The position numbers and the translations under genes are program-made. Positions 6,610 to 14,408 of a DNA stretch of 64,000 bases are shown here, one piece after another. Location: positions 5,670 through 69,669 of the forward strand of contig JBGUWU010000005.1 in the NCBI GenBank assembly GCA_045221575.1, in the 5' to 3' direction. This DNA is from Scybalousia_A sp045221575 (lineage in GTDB: Bacteria > Bacteroidota > Bacteroidia > Bacteroidales > P3). Position 1 is the first letter of the stretch. Every line of letters starts with the position of its first letter. The notes under the pieces are model-generated. The model ran no database searches. It saw nothing but the letters and a program-made list of their open reading frames with translations, and was not told where the DNA came from.

Positions 6610-7848
6610 TTATTCTTTTGGTTCTACTTTTGGAAAATCTGTATGGAATGTTGGATAAGTGTAGTTATCTCCAAGTATATGAGTTAAGAAATCTTTATAC
6701 ATTGGAGTAAAGCACAATGTTTCTGCATCAAAGTACTCTTCTGGTAAAGGACGATTGCCTATCTTACCCATATCTATTGCAGAACAGTTGTATTCTTCCA
6801 ACTCATCAAAGTTGCAAACCTTGTTCAATACAGGCATTTTGCCATAATCTTCTCTTAGAAGTAAATCAACAGCTTTATCAGCCAAAGCTTGTGTCATTCT
6901 TCTATCATAAGCTGAACACATACCGCTTCTTGGATAATAACCTGTTATTTGAGCGCGTGCATCTATCTTAAGTTTTGCAGATATTTCACTTGCTATTGTT
7001 CCACTGACTCCTCCCAAACGAGCATGACCATACTCATCTTGTTCTGTAGAAGCATAGACTACATCTGTTGTTCCTGTTTGTTCATTATACCAACGCACAC
7101 CTTCACTTACAGGAATAATCAATGCACCATCAGGACTTTCCTTATATGCTTTCTGAACCAAGTCAAAGAAATGTTCTTTCTTCTCCTTTGTCATTTCAAC
7201 CTCAGGAATAAGGCTTAAACAAGCACCTCCAAAAGTAGCAGTACCTGTTAGCCAACCTGCATCTCTTCCCATTACTTCCATAACCATTATTCTTGCATGA
7301 GATTCTGCTGTAGTCTTCAATCTTGCTGCAAAATCTGCAACGCCTAATGCTGCTGAAGGGAATCCAGGACAAGTAACGGCATCTATTTTTTTACCATTGA
7401 ACTCATGCCAAGTAAGAGTTCTAAGGTCGTTATCTATTGTTTTTGGGAAACCTATTACAGGTATTCCTTCCTGTTCGTATAAACGTTTTGCAGCTCCATT
7501 TGTGTCATCACCACCAATAGTAACCAATACGTCTATGCCATATCTTTTAAGGTTACGCATTACTTGAGGAACTCTATCTTCAGGATTTTTCTTTGATGGG
7601 AAAGGATTAGTACGTGAAGAACGTAATGCTGTACCACCATAAAGAGGATTGTAAGGCTTTTGTGTTAAATCTACAACATCACCATCTCCCAAAAGACCTT
7701 TCCAACCACGTTTTATACCATAAACTTTAAAACCAAGCATAGTAGCACGGTTTCTAACTGACTCTATACTGCTGTTTATTGCTGGAGTATCACCACCTCC
7801 TGAAAGTATGGCAAGAGTTTTGCCCTTAAAAAGTTTTTCTTCTCTCAT
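6610..7848 (-). CDS. pfp: 6-phosphofructokinase, PPi-dependent type
   Basis: 412 residues from the ATG at 7848. The open frame extends 20 codons further to a TTG at 7908, but that triplet lies inside the -7 box (7906-7913), so 7848 is the real start. The N-terminal LAILSGGGDTPAINSSI is the PFK phosphate loop. GGDD at 112-115 has aspartate where ATP enzymes have glycine (GGDGS), and PKTIDND has lysine 136 where ATP enzymes have glycine (GTIDND). Both residues are the established markers of PPi-dependent PFK, so the predicted reaction is fructose-6-P + PPi to fructose-1,6-bisP + Pi, reversible, in glycolysis. First gene ahead of purE. Confidence 0.9.
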   Translation of the reverse strand: MREEKLFKGKTLAILSGGGDTPAINSSIESVRNRATMLGFKVYGIKRGWKGLLGDGDVVDLTQKPYNPLYGGTALRSSRTNPFPSKKNPEDRVPQVMRNLKRYGIDVLVTIGGDDTNGAAKRLYEQEGIPVIGFPKTIDNDLRTLTWHEFNGKKIDAVTCPGFPSAALGVADFAARLKTTAESHARIMVMEVMGRDAGWLTGTATFGGACLSLIPEVEMTKEKKEHFFDLVQKAYKESPDGALIIPVSEGVRWYNEQTGTTDVVYASTEQDEYGHARLGGVSGTIASEISAKLKIDARAQITGYYPRSGMCSAYDRRMTQALADKAVDLLLREDYGKMPVLNKVCNFDELEEYNCSAIDMGKIGNRPLPEEYFDAETLCFTPMYKDFLTHILGDNYTYPTFHTDFPKVEPKE

Positions 7849-7905
7849 TTTAATATATTTTTTGATTATTATTTCTTTTTTTTGCCTAAACAAACTTAAA
7901 CGTTG

Positions 7906-7936
7906 CAAAGATATAAAGTTTTTATTTTATAACAAA
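7906..7936 (-). promoter_or_regulatory. Promoter of PFK-purE
   Basis: On the minus strand TTTG (7933-7936) is followed after 19 bp by TATCTTTG (7906-7913), 57 bp before the PFK ATG. Confidence 0.75.
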
Positions 7937-8186
7937 ATAAACTTGATTAATATTGATTATCTTGTCTTCTTTTTATGTTTTTAGGAATACATATATGCAA
8001 AATTCTTTTACTTTTTTTCAAAATAGAAACCCTATTTTAGAAAACTAACGACAATTTGCTATAAGCGAAAAAAAGAATTATAGAATTTTATTGTCTTTGA
8101 ATAGTTGTATAATTTTTTTGCAAACAAAACTGTCTTTTATAAGAAAAAATAATAGTTTGTTTATCAATGTTTTATATCTACAGAAA

Positions 8187-8222
8187 AAAGATCAACTTTT
8201 AATTTTTTAAAAGTTGATCTTT
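8187..8222. repeat. Perfect 16-bp-arm hairpin, copy 1
   Basis: AAAGATCAACTTTTAA / TTAAAAGTTGATCTTT around a TTTT loop. The arms are perfect. It shares TTTTAATTTTTTAAAAGTTG with the hairpin that follows. Confidence 0.7.
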
Positions 8223-8228
8223 GAGGTA

Positions 8229-8267
8229 AAAAGAGTTGATTTTAATTTTTTAAAAGTTGCTCTTTTT
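8229..8267. repeat. Hairpin copy 2, AAAATCAACTCTTTT family
   Basis: AAAAGAGTTGATTTTAA pairs imperfectly with TTAAAAGTTGCTCTTTT. Its 15-base core (8229-8243, reverse complement AAAATCAACTCTTTT) recurs exactly at 44515-44529 and 55396-55410. Confidence 0.65.
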
Positions 8268-8299
8268 TTACAATAATCAAAAAGTATAAATCTAAAATT

Positions 8300-8335
8300 A
8301 AAAAAAGAGATGAAATTATTTCATCTCCCTTTTTT
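8300..8335. terminator. Bidirectional terminator after the XRE/CoiA operon
   Basis: GAGATGAAA / TTTCATCTC hairpin (8307-8328) with an A-run before it and a T-run after it, so it can stop transcripts on either strand. It lies about 90 bp after the last gene of the 8.4-10.7 kb minus-strand operon. Confidence 0.75.
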
Positions 8336-8423
8336 GATTGCTTTTAATTCTTATTTAGAATCTTTTGTTAAAGTGTAAATTCCTGCTGTTTACATTCCTT
8401 TTCCTAAAATATTTTTGTAAATA

Positions 8424-8804
8424 TTATTTATCCATTAACATTACAATAGGAACTGTTTTAACAACACCACTATTTGCAGTATATTTATATATACCTACTT
8501 GTCTAAAACACTTGTTCCCTGTTGCATTTATAACTTGGTCATCATAATATGGACTACCTTCTTCATTATATATAAGAACTGTTAAACCTAAATACAAACC
8601 ATCTTCTTTTCCTCTTGCAAGTGCAGTACCATTGTCCAGTGCTTGAAATACCTCAAAACTTGTTTCATTCATTTTCTTTCCTGTTTGTTCAAAGAAAGTC
8701 ATTCCCGATTTTGAATTAATCGCTAATGAAATAACAAATAACACTAAAAAAGTGAAAACAATACCCGTTAATACCCCGAGTAAATAAACCCAAATTTTTT
8801 TCAT
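8424..8804 (-). CDS. Small single-pass membrane protein of unknown function
   Basis: 126 residues. MKKIWVYLLGVLTGIVFTFL continues into a hydrophobic stretch to about residue 28, which is a signal anchor or uncleaved signal. There is no lipobox and no obvious cleavage site. The remaining 95 residues are soluble and probably periplasmic, with a repeated Val/Tyr-rich pattern (LYLGLTVLIYNEEG, RQVGIYKYTANSG). I recognise no family. It is the last gene of the XRE-CoiA-like operon, 40 bp after the CoiA-like stop and upstream of the terminator at 8300. Confidence 0.65.
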   Translation of the reverse strand: MKKIWVYLLGVLTGIVFTFLVLFVISLAINSKSGMTFFEQTGKKMNETSFEVFQALDNGTALARGKEDGLYLGLTVLIYNEEGSPYYDDQVINATGNKCFRQVGIYKYTANSGVVKTVPIVMLMDK

Positions 8805-8844
8805 AAGACAAAATGTTTTTAATTATTAATTTTTGTATAAGCTT

Positions 8845-9951
8845 TTATTTAACTGATTTTTTATACTCAAAAATATTTTCTCTTTTTTCTTTATCATATA
8901 CACAAATATTTTTTGATTTTTCATATAAAATTAAATTTTGTTTTGAATCAATGTTTTCGTTTAAAGAATAAACACCATTATAATAACTTTTTTCTATTCC
9001 AAAAAACAAACTCTTTTTTTTATCGGGATTAGATTTAAATATTGGACAATAAAGTGCTTGTGTCAATAGATGTTTTATAACTACTTTTTTTCTACATTTT
9101 TTAGATGTATCTTCATAGTATTCACATCTATAGCAGTGTCTTTTAGATATTATTTCATAACTAATGTTTTTTGAATGAACTTCAATAGGAAATGGATAAT
9201 GTCTTTTTATTTTATAATTATGGCAATCGTTATACTTTTTACTTTGCAAAATATCATTATTTATGTGCCAAATATAATAACTTTGTAATTGTAGAGGTTT
9301 TTTTGAAAATATGTTCTCTTCAAAATTATGAAAAACTACTTCTATCTCTGTTTTGTTATAGTTTTTTATTTCGTTTTTTATTAAATTTTTTACATCTATT
9401 TCTTTATTTTTGAGACTTATTTCGATAATCCGAAAACCTAAAAGTATCTTTTCCTCCTCACACTTATGAGTAACAGCGATTTCTATAAATATAGGCGGTT
9501 CTAATAGATTATTTTTATTGTATATCTTCAAGTCTGCGGTAAAATCATTACCTTCATTATATTTAGATTCTAATTCGCAGGTATCGTAATATTTTTTAAT
9601 ATCAACTCTCTTTAATTTTGTGATTTTGCAAACAGAATCATAGTTAATTCTGTATTTACAATTGTTATGATTGCAACATATTTTAGGTATTTGGTAAGAA
9701 ATATAAAACTCTTTGCTTGTATCGAAAACTTGTTTTATGTAATTTTTTGCATAATTATGTAGATATGTTTCACCATTACATTCACAATCTTCTTTATGTC
9801 TGAAATGATGTTCTCTTTTGTCTCCAAGAACAGGAATCATTTCTCTCTCGCAACCAATACAAAAATATTGTTCATGTCTACTTTCTCCAGTAACCTTATC
9901 AATATTAACTATAGTACCTATTTTGTTTTTTGCATTAGAATAAGTTATCAT
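8845..9951 (-). CDS. CoiA-like zinc-finger / predicted nuclease
   Basis: 368 residues. N-terminal treble-clef-like segment: FCIGCEREMIPVLGD, then HHFRHKEDCECNGET and YLHNYAKNYIKQVF, which is the CxxC...G...HFxH...C...H...K pattern of competence CoiA-like proteins. In the middle, DFTADLKIY followed by PIFIEIAVTHKCEEEKI supplies a D...ExxxTxxxxxEK arrangement typical of the restriction-endonuclease-like core in this family. Near the C-terminus a second cysteine cluster (CYRCEYY...KKCRKK...YCPIF) may bind another metal. It probably acts on DNA, but CoiA proteins in Firmicutes function in competence and no other competence gene is present here. Codon use is strongly A/T-biased (many Lys, Asn, Ile), unlike neighbouring housekeeping genes. 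The CoiA-like call is by motif only. Confidence 0.72.
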   Translation of the reverse strand: MITYSNAKNKIGTIVNIDKVTGESRHEQYFCIGCEREMIPVLGDKREHHFRHKEDCECNGETYLHNYAKNYIKQVFDTSKEFYISYQIPKICCNHNNCKYRINYDSVCKITKLKRVDIKKYYDTCELESKYNEGNDFTADLKIYNKNNLLEPPIFIEIAVTHKCEEEKILLGFRIIEISLKNKEIDVKNLIKNEIKNYNKTEIEVVFHNFEENIFSKKPLQLQSYYIWHINNDILQSKKYNDCHNYKIKRHYPFPIEVHSKNISYEIISKRHCYRCEYYEDTSKKCRKKVVIKHLLTQALYCPIFKSNPDKKKSLFFGIEKSYYNGVYSLNENIDSKQNLILYEKSKNICVYDKEKRENIFEYKKSVK

Positions 9952-9985
9952 AATAATGTTTATTTTTTCTAATTTATATGTAAAA

Positions 9986-10726
9986 CTAAAGAGTTGATTG
10001 GGAAAAATCTAAATTATATTTAACATTTCCTATTTTATCTACAAATAATTTACAAACACAAATTAATTCGGTAGGAGTATCATTGGTCCAAAAAGGAATA
10101 GAAATTTCAGATTGTTCTGTCATATCGATAATTTCTACCAATGTTTTTGCTTTTTGTTTACATAATTTTTCTAATTTATTGCTATTATCGTCATTTTTTC
10201 CAAAAGAATATTTTTGTTTAGGGCTATAGAATATTTTTTTCTTAGAATAATCTTTTTCTTTCTTTTCTTCTTTAGGAACAAAATCTAGTCTCATATTAAA
10301 ACATTCTGCAATCCTATTCAAAATGTCTATGCCTACAGAAAGTTGTCCTTTTTCTATTCTACTTAAATTTCCAGCATCTATTCTTATTGTTTGTGCAAGT
10401 GCTTTAGCAGTCAATCCTTTTTCTTTCCTCAAATCCTTAATTTTTTCTCCAAGTCTTTGCCGTTCTTTAAATATTTCATCTTTTTTAACCCATAGGAAAC
10501 CTTCAAAATTTTCTTTATACATTTCTCTTGCTATGTCATTCCAAATAGATTTTATAGTTCCGTCATAATACTTATCAAACAAGGCAGAGAGTTTTTTTAT
10601 AAAATAGTTTTTATTCTTTTCATTGATTTGATAGTTTAAATCACTTAAATATCCAATATAATAAACCTCATCCTCTTTTGCAATAACTTTTATTTGTTTC
10701 CTATTTTCAAATTTTATTTCTGTCAT
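9986..10726 (-). CDS. XRE-family HTH transcriptional regulator with extra N- and C-terminal regions
   Basis: 246 residues. The helix-turn-helix occupies about 92-150: LGEKIKDLRKEKGLTAKALA, then DAGNLSRIEKGQ and ILNRIAECFNMRLDFV, a canonical Cro/C1-type domain. The first 90 residues are an unrecognised region rich in aromatic and charged residues; residues 165-246 are a lysine-rich linker and an unknown terminal domain. It is the first gene of a three-gene minus-strand operon with the CoiA-like nuclease 34 bp downstream. Two 14-bp palindromes lie just upstream of its promoter and are the natural candidates for its binding sites (autoregulation is inferred, not shown). Confidence 0.85.
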   Translation of the reverse strand: MTEIKFENRKQIKVIAKEDEVYYIGYLSDLNYQINEKNKNYFIKKLSALFDKYYDGTIKSIWNDIAREMYKENFEGFLWVKKDEIFKERQRLGEKIKDLRKEKGLTAKALAQTIRIDAGNLSRIEKGQLSVGIDILNRIAECFNMRLDFVPKEEKKEKDYSKKKIFYSPKQKYSFGKNDDNSNKLEKLCKQKAKTLVEIIDMTEQSEISIPFWTNDTPTELICVCKLFVDKIGNVKYNLDFSQSTL

Positions 10727-10763
10727 ATTTTTATTTACTTTTTTAGTATTTAATTTTATTCTG

Positions 10764-10795
10764 CAAAATTATAGTAAATATATAAATTAAACAAA
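10764..10795 (-). promoter_or_regulatory. Promoter of the XRE/CoiA operon
   Basis: On the minus strand TTTG (10792-10795) is followed after 20 bp by TAATTTTG (10764-10771), an excellent Bacteroidetes promoter, 37 bp before the ATG at 10726. Confidence 0.75.
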
Positions 10796-10811
10796 TTTTT
10801 TAATAAAAAAA

Positions 10812-10847
10812 TGTATTATAATACAAAAAAAATTGTATTATAATACA
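10812..10847. promoter_or_regulatory. Twin palindromic operator-like sites
   Basis: TGTATTATAATACA occurs exactly twice, at 10812-10825 and 10834-10847. Each copy is a perfect 14-bp palindrome. The centre-to-centre distance is 22 bp, i.e. about two helical turns, and the pair begins 17 bp upstream of the -33 box of the XRE gene. The layout suits cooperative binding of a dimeric HTH regulator. Confidence 0.65.
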
Positions 10848-10922
10848 TTATAAATTGTTTTATTTAACAAGAATAAACTTTATTTACAAATCTTCTCCGT
10901 TTGCTTTATTTTAATTATCATT

Positions 10923-11510
10923 TTATAAGTCTTCTATAGCATTTACTTTCCCTTTATTGTAGTTAATATTATCCATATAATATAGCGATACATAACTATA
11001 AAAAGTCATTACATTTGCAATTGAAACTGTTATTATATTTCCATTCACATTAAAAGATGTTTGATAAACACATCTATTCATATGAACTTCATGCATCTTA
11101 CTATTATCATCCTTTGGCGTTGAATAACTATTCCATTCTTCTGTTTCCATTATTGGCGCCCCATATTTTTGCATTAGCATTGTCTTTATATCCAAATAAT
11201 TTGTATATAGTACTTGCCAAGTATCTGCATAATCAAATGAAACTCCAACTACTTGAACTTTTTTCTCTACATTTGGGAAAACATATATTCGACAGTTTGA
11301 ATAACCTGCAAAGTTTCCCTTCAATGCTATAGCATCATCTGTTTTTGTTTCATATTTAAGTCCTTTTTGTTTTAATTTCTCTACAAATGTATTAACATTC
11401 ATATCCATAGAAATTCCCAAAAATTTTAAATGTTCTTCTTTTTGTGCCATTGTGTTGCTTGCACCTAAAAGAGTTAAAAGTGCAAAAAATAATAAAAATA
11501 TTCTTTTCAT
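10923..11510 (-). CDS. Secreted protein of unknown function
   Basis: 195 residues with a signal peptide (MKRIFLLFFALLTLLGASNT, cleavage probably after MAQ). The mature part is a compact alpha/beta domain starting LKFLGISMDMNVNTFVEKLKQKG, then strands CRIYVFP, VQVVGVSFDY and a helix YLDIKTMLMQKYG. The KFLGISMD...F...L..KG opening is common in small exported Bacteroidetes proteins of unknown role. It has its own promoter (11537-11566) and a short gap to the XRE operon control region. No function can be assigned. Confidence 0.72.
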   Translation of the reverse strand: MKRIFLLFFALLTLLGASNTMAQKEEHLKFLGISMDMNVNTFVEKLKQKGLKYETKTDDAIALKGNFAGYSNCRIYVFPNVEKKVQVVGVSFDYADTWQVLYTNYLDIKTMLMQKYGAPIMETEEWNSYSTPKDDNSKMHEVHMNRCVYQTSFNVNGNIITVSIANVMTFYSYVSLYYMDNINYNKGKVNAIEDL

Positions 11511-11536
11511 AGTTTTTATTTGTTTGTTAATTTTTG

Positions 11537-11566
11537 CAAATTTAGTAATTTTTCTATTAAGTGCAA
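11537..11566 (-). promoter_or_regulatory. Promoter of the 10.9-11.5 kb secreted protein
   Basis: TTG (11564-11566) and TAAATTTG (11537-11544) on the minus strand, 19 bp apart, 26 bp before the ATG. Confidence 0.7.
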
Positions 11567-11629
11567 GGGTTTTAGGGTATTATTTTAAGTTCTATTTTTA
11601 AAATTTATGAACAGTCTGATGAAATTTTG

Positions 11630-11637
11630 TATTTTTG
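11630..11637 (+). promoter_or_regulatory. -7 box of the glycosyltransferase gene
   Basis: TATTTTTG 21 bp before the ATG at 11659. It covers the TTG at 11635 that would otherwise extend the frame, which excludes that start. Confidence 0.6.
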
Positions 11638-11658
11638 CAAAAGGAAAAAATCAATAAG

Positions 11659-12828
11659 ATGAAAGAAGTGCAAACAATAGGTTATGATGCCAAAAGAATA
11701 GTCAGCAATGCTACAGGATTAGGTTCTTATAGTAGAACACTATTAGAGAGTTTAGCGAACTATGATAAACAATTTTTATTATATGCCCCAAATAAAGGCA
11801 GAGAAGAACTTTATTCTTCACTATTAGATAAGGAAAATCTTATTTTTAAGTTCCCACATAAAAACAATGGTAACATAGTTAGCAATAAAATACTTCAAAG
11901 ACTATGGAGAGAAAAAGGAGTTGTTAAAGATTTACTAAAAGATAATGTAGAGGTTTTTCATGGTCTTACCGGACAGTTACCAAAAGGAATTAATAAGTCT
12001 GGTGTTAAATCTGTTGTTACTATTCATGACCTTATATTTTTTCCTCACCCTGAATGGTATTCAAAAATAGATGTCTTTATTTACAAGCAAAAGTTTTTCC
12101 GAACGATAAAAGAAGCTGATAAAATCATAGCTATAAGTGAATGTACTAAGAATGATATTATAAAGTATGGCAATGTTGAGGAAAGTAAAATAGAAGTAAT
12201 CTATCAATCATATAATTCTATTTTTACTCAAGACATTTCACAAGAAGAAAAACAAAAGGTAAAACAAAGATACTCTTTACCAGAGCATTTTATATTAAAT
12301 GTAGGTACAATAGAAAGAAGAAAGAATGTCTTGCTTGCAGTTAAAGCATTGAAAGAGATTGTTCTTAACAATCCTTTGACAGAGCAACATCTTGTTATTG
12401 TAGGAAGAAAGACAGCTTATGCTAAAGAAGTAGAACAATATATAGAACAAAACAACTTAACAGATAGAGTACATATTATTAATGGTGTTTTGTTTGATGA
12501 GTTGAAAGTATTGTATTCTTTAGCAGATTTATTTGTCTATCCGTCTATTTACGAAGGTTTTGGTATTCCTATTATAGAAGCTATTGCCAATCGTTTGCCT
12601 GTTGTTGCTTGCACAGGTTCTTGTTTAGAAGAGGCAGGAGGGGAATATTCCTTATACGTTGATCCTACAGATGTAAAGGCGATGGCTGAAGCAATTCAAA
12701 CATTACTTTATAATCAAGAAAAACGTAGTCTTGCAATAGAAAAAGGGCTACAACATATTCAAAGATTTGCGAATAATGATGTAGCCTTAAAACATATTCA
12801 ACTATATAATCAACTGCTTAACAGTTAA
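11659..12828 (+). CDS. Family 4 glycosyltransferase
   Basis: 389 residues from the ATG at 11659. The open frame reaches a TTG at 11635, but that lies in the promoter. GT-B fold: N-terminal acceptor half with RIVSNATGLGSYSRTLLESL and the HDLIFFPHPEWY loop; C-terminal nucleotide-sugar half with FILNVGTIERRKNV, VIVGRK and the E-x7-E motif in SIYEGFGIPIIEAIANRLPV. It resembles mannosyl/rhamnosyl transferases of surface polysaccharide or LPS assembly and acts at the cytoplasmic membrane face. It stands alone between divergent and convergent genes, so donor and acceptor are unknown. Confidence 0.88.
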   Translation: MKEVQTIGYDAKRIVSNATGLGSYSRTLLESLANYDKQFLLYAPNKGREELYSSLLDKENLIFKFPHKNNGNIVSNKILQRLWREKGVVKDLLKDNVEVFHGLTGQLPKGINKSGVKSVVTIHDLIFFPHPEWYSKIDVFIYKQKFFRTIKEADKIIAISECTKNDIIKYGNVEESKIEVIYQSYNSIFTQDISQEEKQKVKQRYSLPEHFILNVGTIERRKNVLLAVKALKEIVLNNPLTEQHLVIVGRKTAYAKEVEQYIEQNNLTDRVHIINGVLFDELKVLYSLADLFVYPSIYEGFGIPIIEAIANRLPVVACTGSCLEEAGGEYSLYVDPTDVKAMAEAIQTLLYNQEKRSLAIEKGLQHIQRFANNDVALKHIQLYNQLLNS

Positions 12829-12834
12829 AGAAAG

Positions 12835-13887
12835 TTATTCTTTCTTTATCGCTTTCATTATAATATGGAACTGTTCATTGTTTTGAATAACTCCATGAAA
12901 GTTTTCACTACCTGGACCTTCTGCATATATAATAATAGGTGCAGCAGTATGGCCTGTTGTTGTCCATTTGCAAGTATCCATATCTTTTCCCGCAACAGGA
13001 AGTGTGAGACCTCCTGTCTCATGGTCTGCAGTTACAACAACTAAGGTGTTTTTGTCTTTACGTGCAAAGTCAAGGGCTATGCCTACACAAGCGTCAAAGT
13101 CTAAGGCTTCATCTATCATTTCAGCGAAATGGTTGTCATGTGCCTGCATGTCTATCTGAGAACCCTCCAACATTATGAAAAAGCCGTCGGGATTGTCTTT
13201 GAATTTCTCTATTGTGGTCGTTAATGCCGTCTGCATTATCTTGCCACGCTCCCGATATAATGGTAAGTGGCTCTCTGCAAAAAAGCCCGCTATCTTATCG
13301 GTTTTTGTTCTCAATAGTTCGTTTTCATTATACACTATTTCATAGCCGAAGTTTTTTAACTCTTTTATTAAGTTGCGTTTGTCGGCTCTGTCGTCAAAGT
13401 TTTTCTTGCCACCGCCTAAGAAAATGTCGCAGTTCTCGGTGAGATAGTATTCGGCTATCTGTTCATACATTTCCCTATCTTTAACGTGAGCGATAAAAGA
13501 ACCTGGTGTGGCGTGGTTGAGATTGCAAGAGACTATTATTCCGGTTTTCTTGCCCATTGTTTTACATATCTCTAACATCGTTGGTAAAGGTATCGTGTCT
13601 TTATCTACGCCTATTGCACGATAATAAGTTTTCTCTCCACAAGAGATAGCAGTGCCTCCTGCTCCCGAATCAGTAACCCGTCTATCAGCACAGTTGGTTA
13701 TGGATAATGCTGTATAAGGCATTGTGTAGATATTTAAATAACGGTTGTTGGCTTCGTATGTTGAATACAGTTGGGTTAAACCTGTGCCATCGCCAATAAG
13801 AAGAATAACATTCTTTGCTGGTTGTGATGATAAATTGCCTACTGTGATGATAAAGAAGGCTAAAAGTAAAGTCTTTATTGTTTTCAT
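12835..13887 (-). CDS. Alkaline phosphatase (PhoA-type)
   Basis: 350 residues with a signal peptide (to about residue 22, ...NLSSQ), so exported to the periplasm or surface. VILLIGDGTG carries the metal-binding aspartate (D33), VTDSGAGGTA the serine nucleophile (S74), SQIDMQAHDN and VVTADHETGG the zinc ligands, and GHTAAPIIIY the last histidine. It hydrolyses phosphomonoesters. At 350 residues it lacks the large crown insertions of the 450-residue E. coli enzyme. It is the last gene of pcm-mreC-mreD-phosphatase, 11 bp after mreD. Regulation by phosphate starvation is not visible, and a housekeeping operon is an unusual place for it. It is convergent with the glycosyltransferase. Confidence 0.93.
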   Translation of the reverse strand: MKTIKTLLLAFFIITVGNLSSQPAKNVILLIGDGTGLTQLYSTYEANNRYLNIYTMPYTALSITNCADRRVTDSGAGGTAISCGEKTYYRAIGVDKDTIPLPTMLEICKTMGKKTGIIVSCNLNHATPGSFIAHVKDREMYEQIAEYYLTENCDIFLGGGKKNFDDRADKRNLIKELKNFGYEIVYNENELLRTKTDKIAGFFAESHLPLYRERGKIMQTALTTTIEKFKDNPDGFFIMLEGSQIDMQAHDNHFAEMIDEALDFDACVGIALDFARKDKNTLVVVTADHETGGLTLPVAGKDMDTCKWTTTGHTAAPIIIYAEGPGSENFHGVIQNNEQFHIIMKAIKKE

Positions 13888-13898
13888 TTCTTATTTTT

Positions 13899-14408
13899 TT
13901 ATGCTTTTTTTCTGTAAAAGATGGTATCTAATACTATTATGATTATCATTGTTACTATCACACTCACAATACAACGCAATAGTATATGCAATATCTCGGA
14001 AAAAGAAAAAACGCCAATTAAAAAACAAAGAAAATGATGTAAGAAAACAAGAATAAAACTATATGATAAATAGTTCGCAAAGCCTAAACGTGATATGCTT
14101 GGTCGCTGTGAAGTGTTTTCTATCGTGCCGGAATACATTCCCAATATATATGGACGGACAAAGCCAATGAAGGTTGAAGAAAAAGCATGTACGCCCGTCT
14201 GCCCTGCAAAGATATCTATGCCAACACCAAGTAAAAAAGAAGATAAAAGAAGTAACCAGCGTGAAGTATTATACGGCAATAAGACTACAAACCAAATATA
14301 AACAAATGGTGTGCAGAAACCCCAAAGACTGATATTGTCTAAGATTAATACTTGAAACAATATCAATAAAATGTACTGTACAATAGATATTATTAGGTCT
14401 TTTATCAT
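13899..14408 (-). CDS. mreD: Rod shape-determining protein MreD
   Basis: 169 residues, almost entirely hydrophobic with about five membrane segments, beginning LIISIVQYILLILFQVLILD and containing the LWGFCTPFVYIWFVVLLP and GVGIDIFAGQTGVHAFS pattern typical of Bacteroidetes MreD. It links the elongasome to the membrane together with MreC. The ATG overlaps the mreC stop by 4 bp, which indicates translational coupling. mreB, the PBP2 gene and rodA are not in the window. Confidence 0.88.
   Translation of the reverse strand: MIKDLIISIVQYILLILFQVLILDNISLWGFCTPFVYIWFVVLLPYNTSRWLLLLSSFLLGVGIDIFAGQTGVHAFSSTFIGFVRPYILGMYSGTIENTSQRPSISRLGFANYLSYSFILVFLHHFLCFLIGVFSFSEILHILLRCIVSVIVTMIIIIVLDTIFYRKKA

Larger units (their letters stand above)
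7937..8299. other. Gene-free AT-rich interval with hairpin repeats
   Basis: There is no open frame of usable length on either strand. The interval is very AT-rich and holds the two related hairpins listed at 8187-8222 and 8229-8267. Nothing resembling a tRNA or a known structured RNA was recognised. Confidence 0.6.

Noticed and set aside
7849..7908. Extended N-terminus of PFK starting at TTG 7908
   Set aside because: The triplet lies within the TATCTTTG promoter box, so it would not be in the transcript. ATG 7848 begins the conserved part.
9986..10726. Toxin-antitoxin reading of the XRE gene and its neighbour
   Set aside because: The regulator is 246 residues with extra domains and the neighbour is a 368-residue CoiA-like protein. 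Neither matches a known HTH antitoxin-toxin pair such as HigBA.
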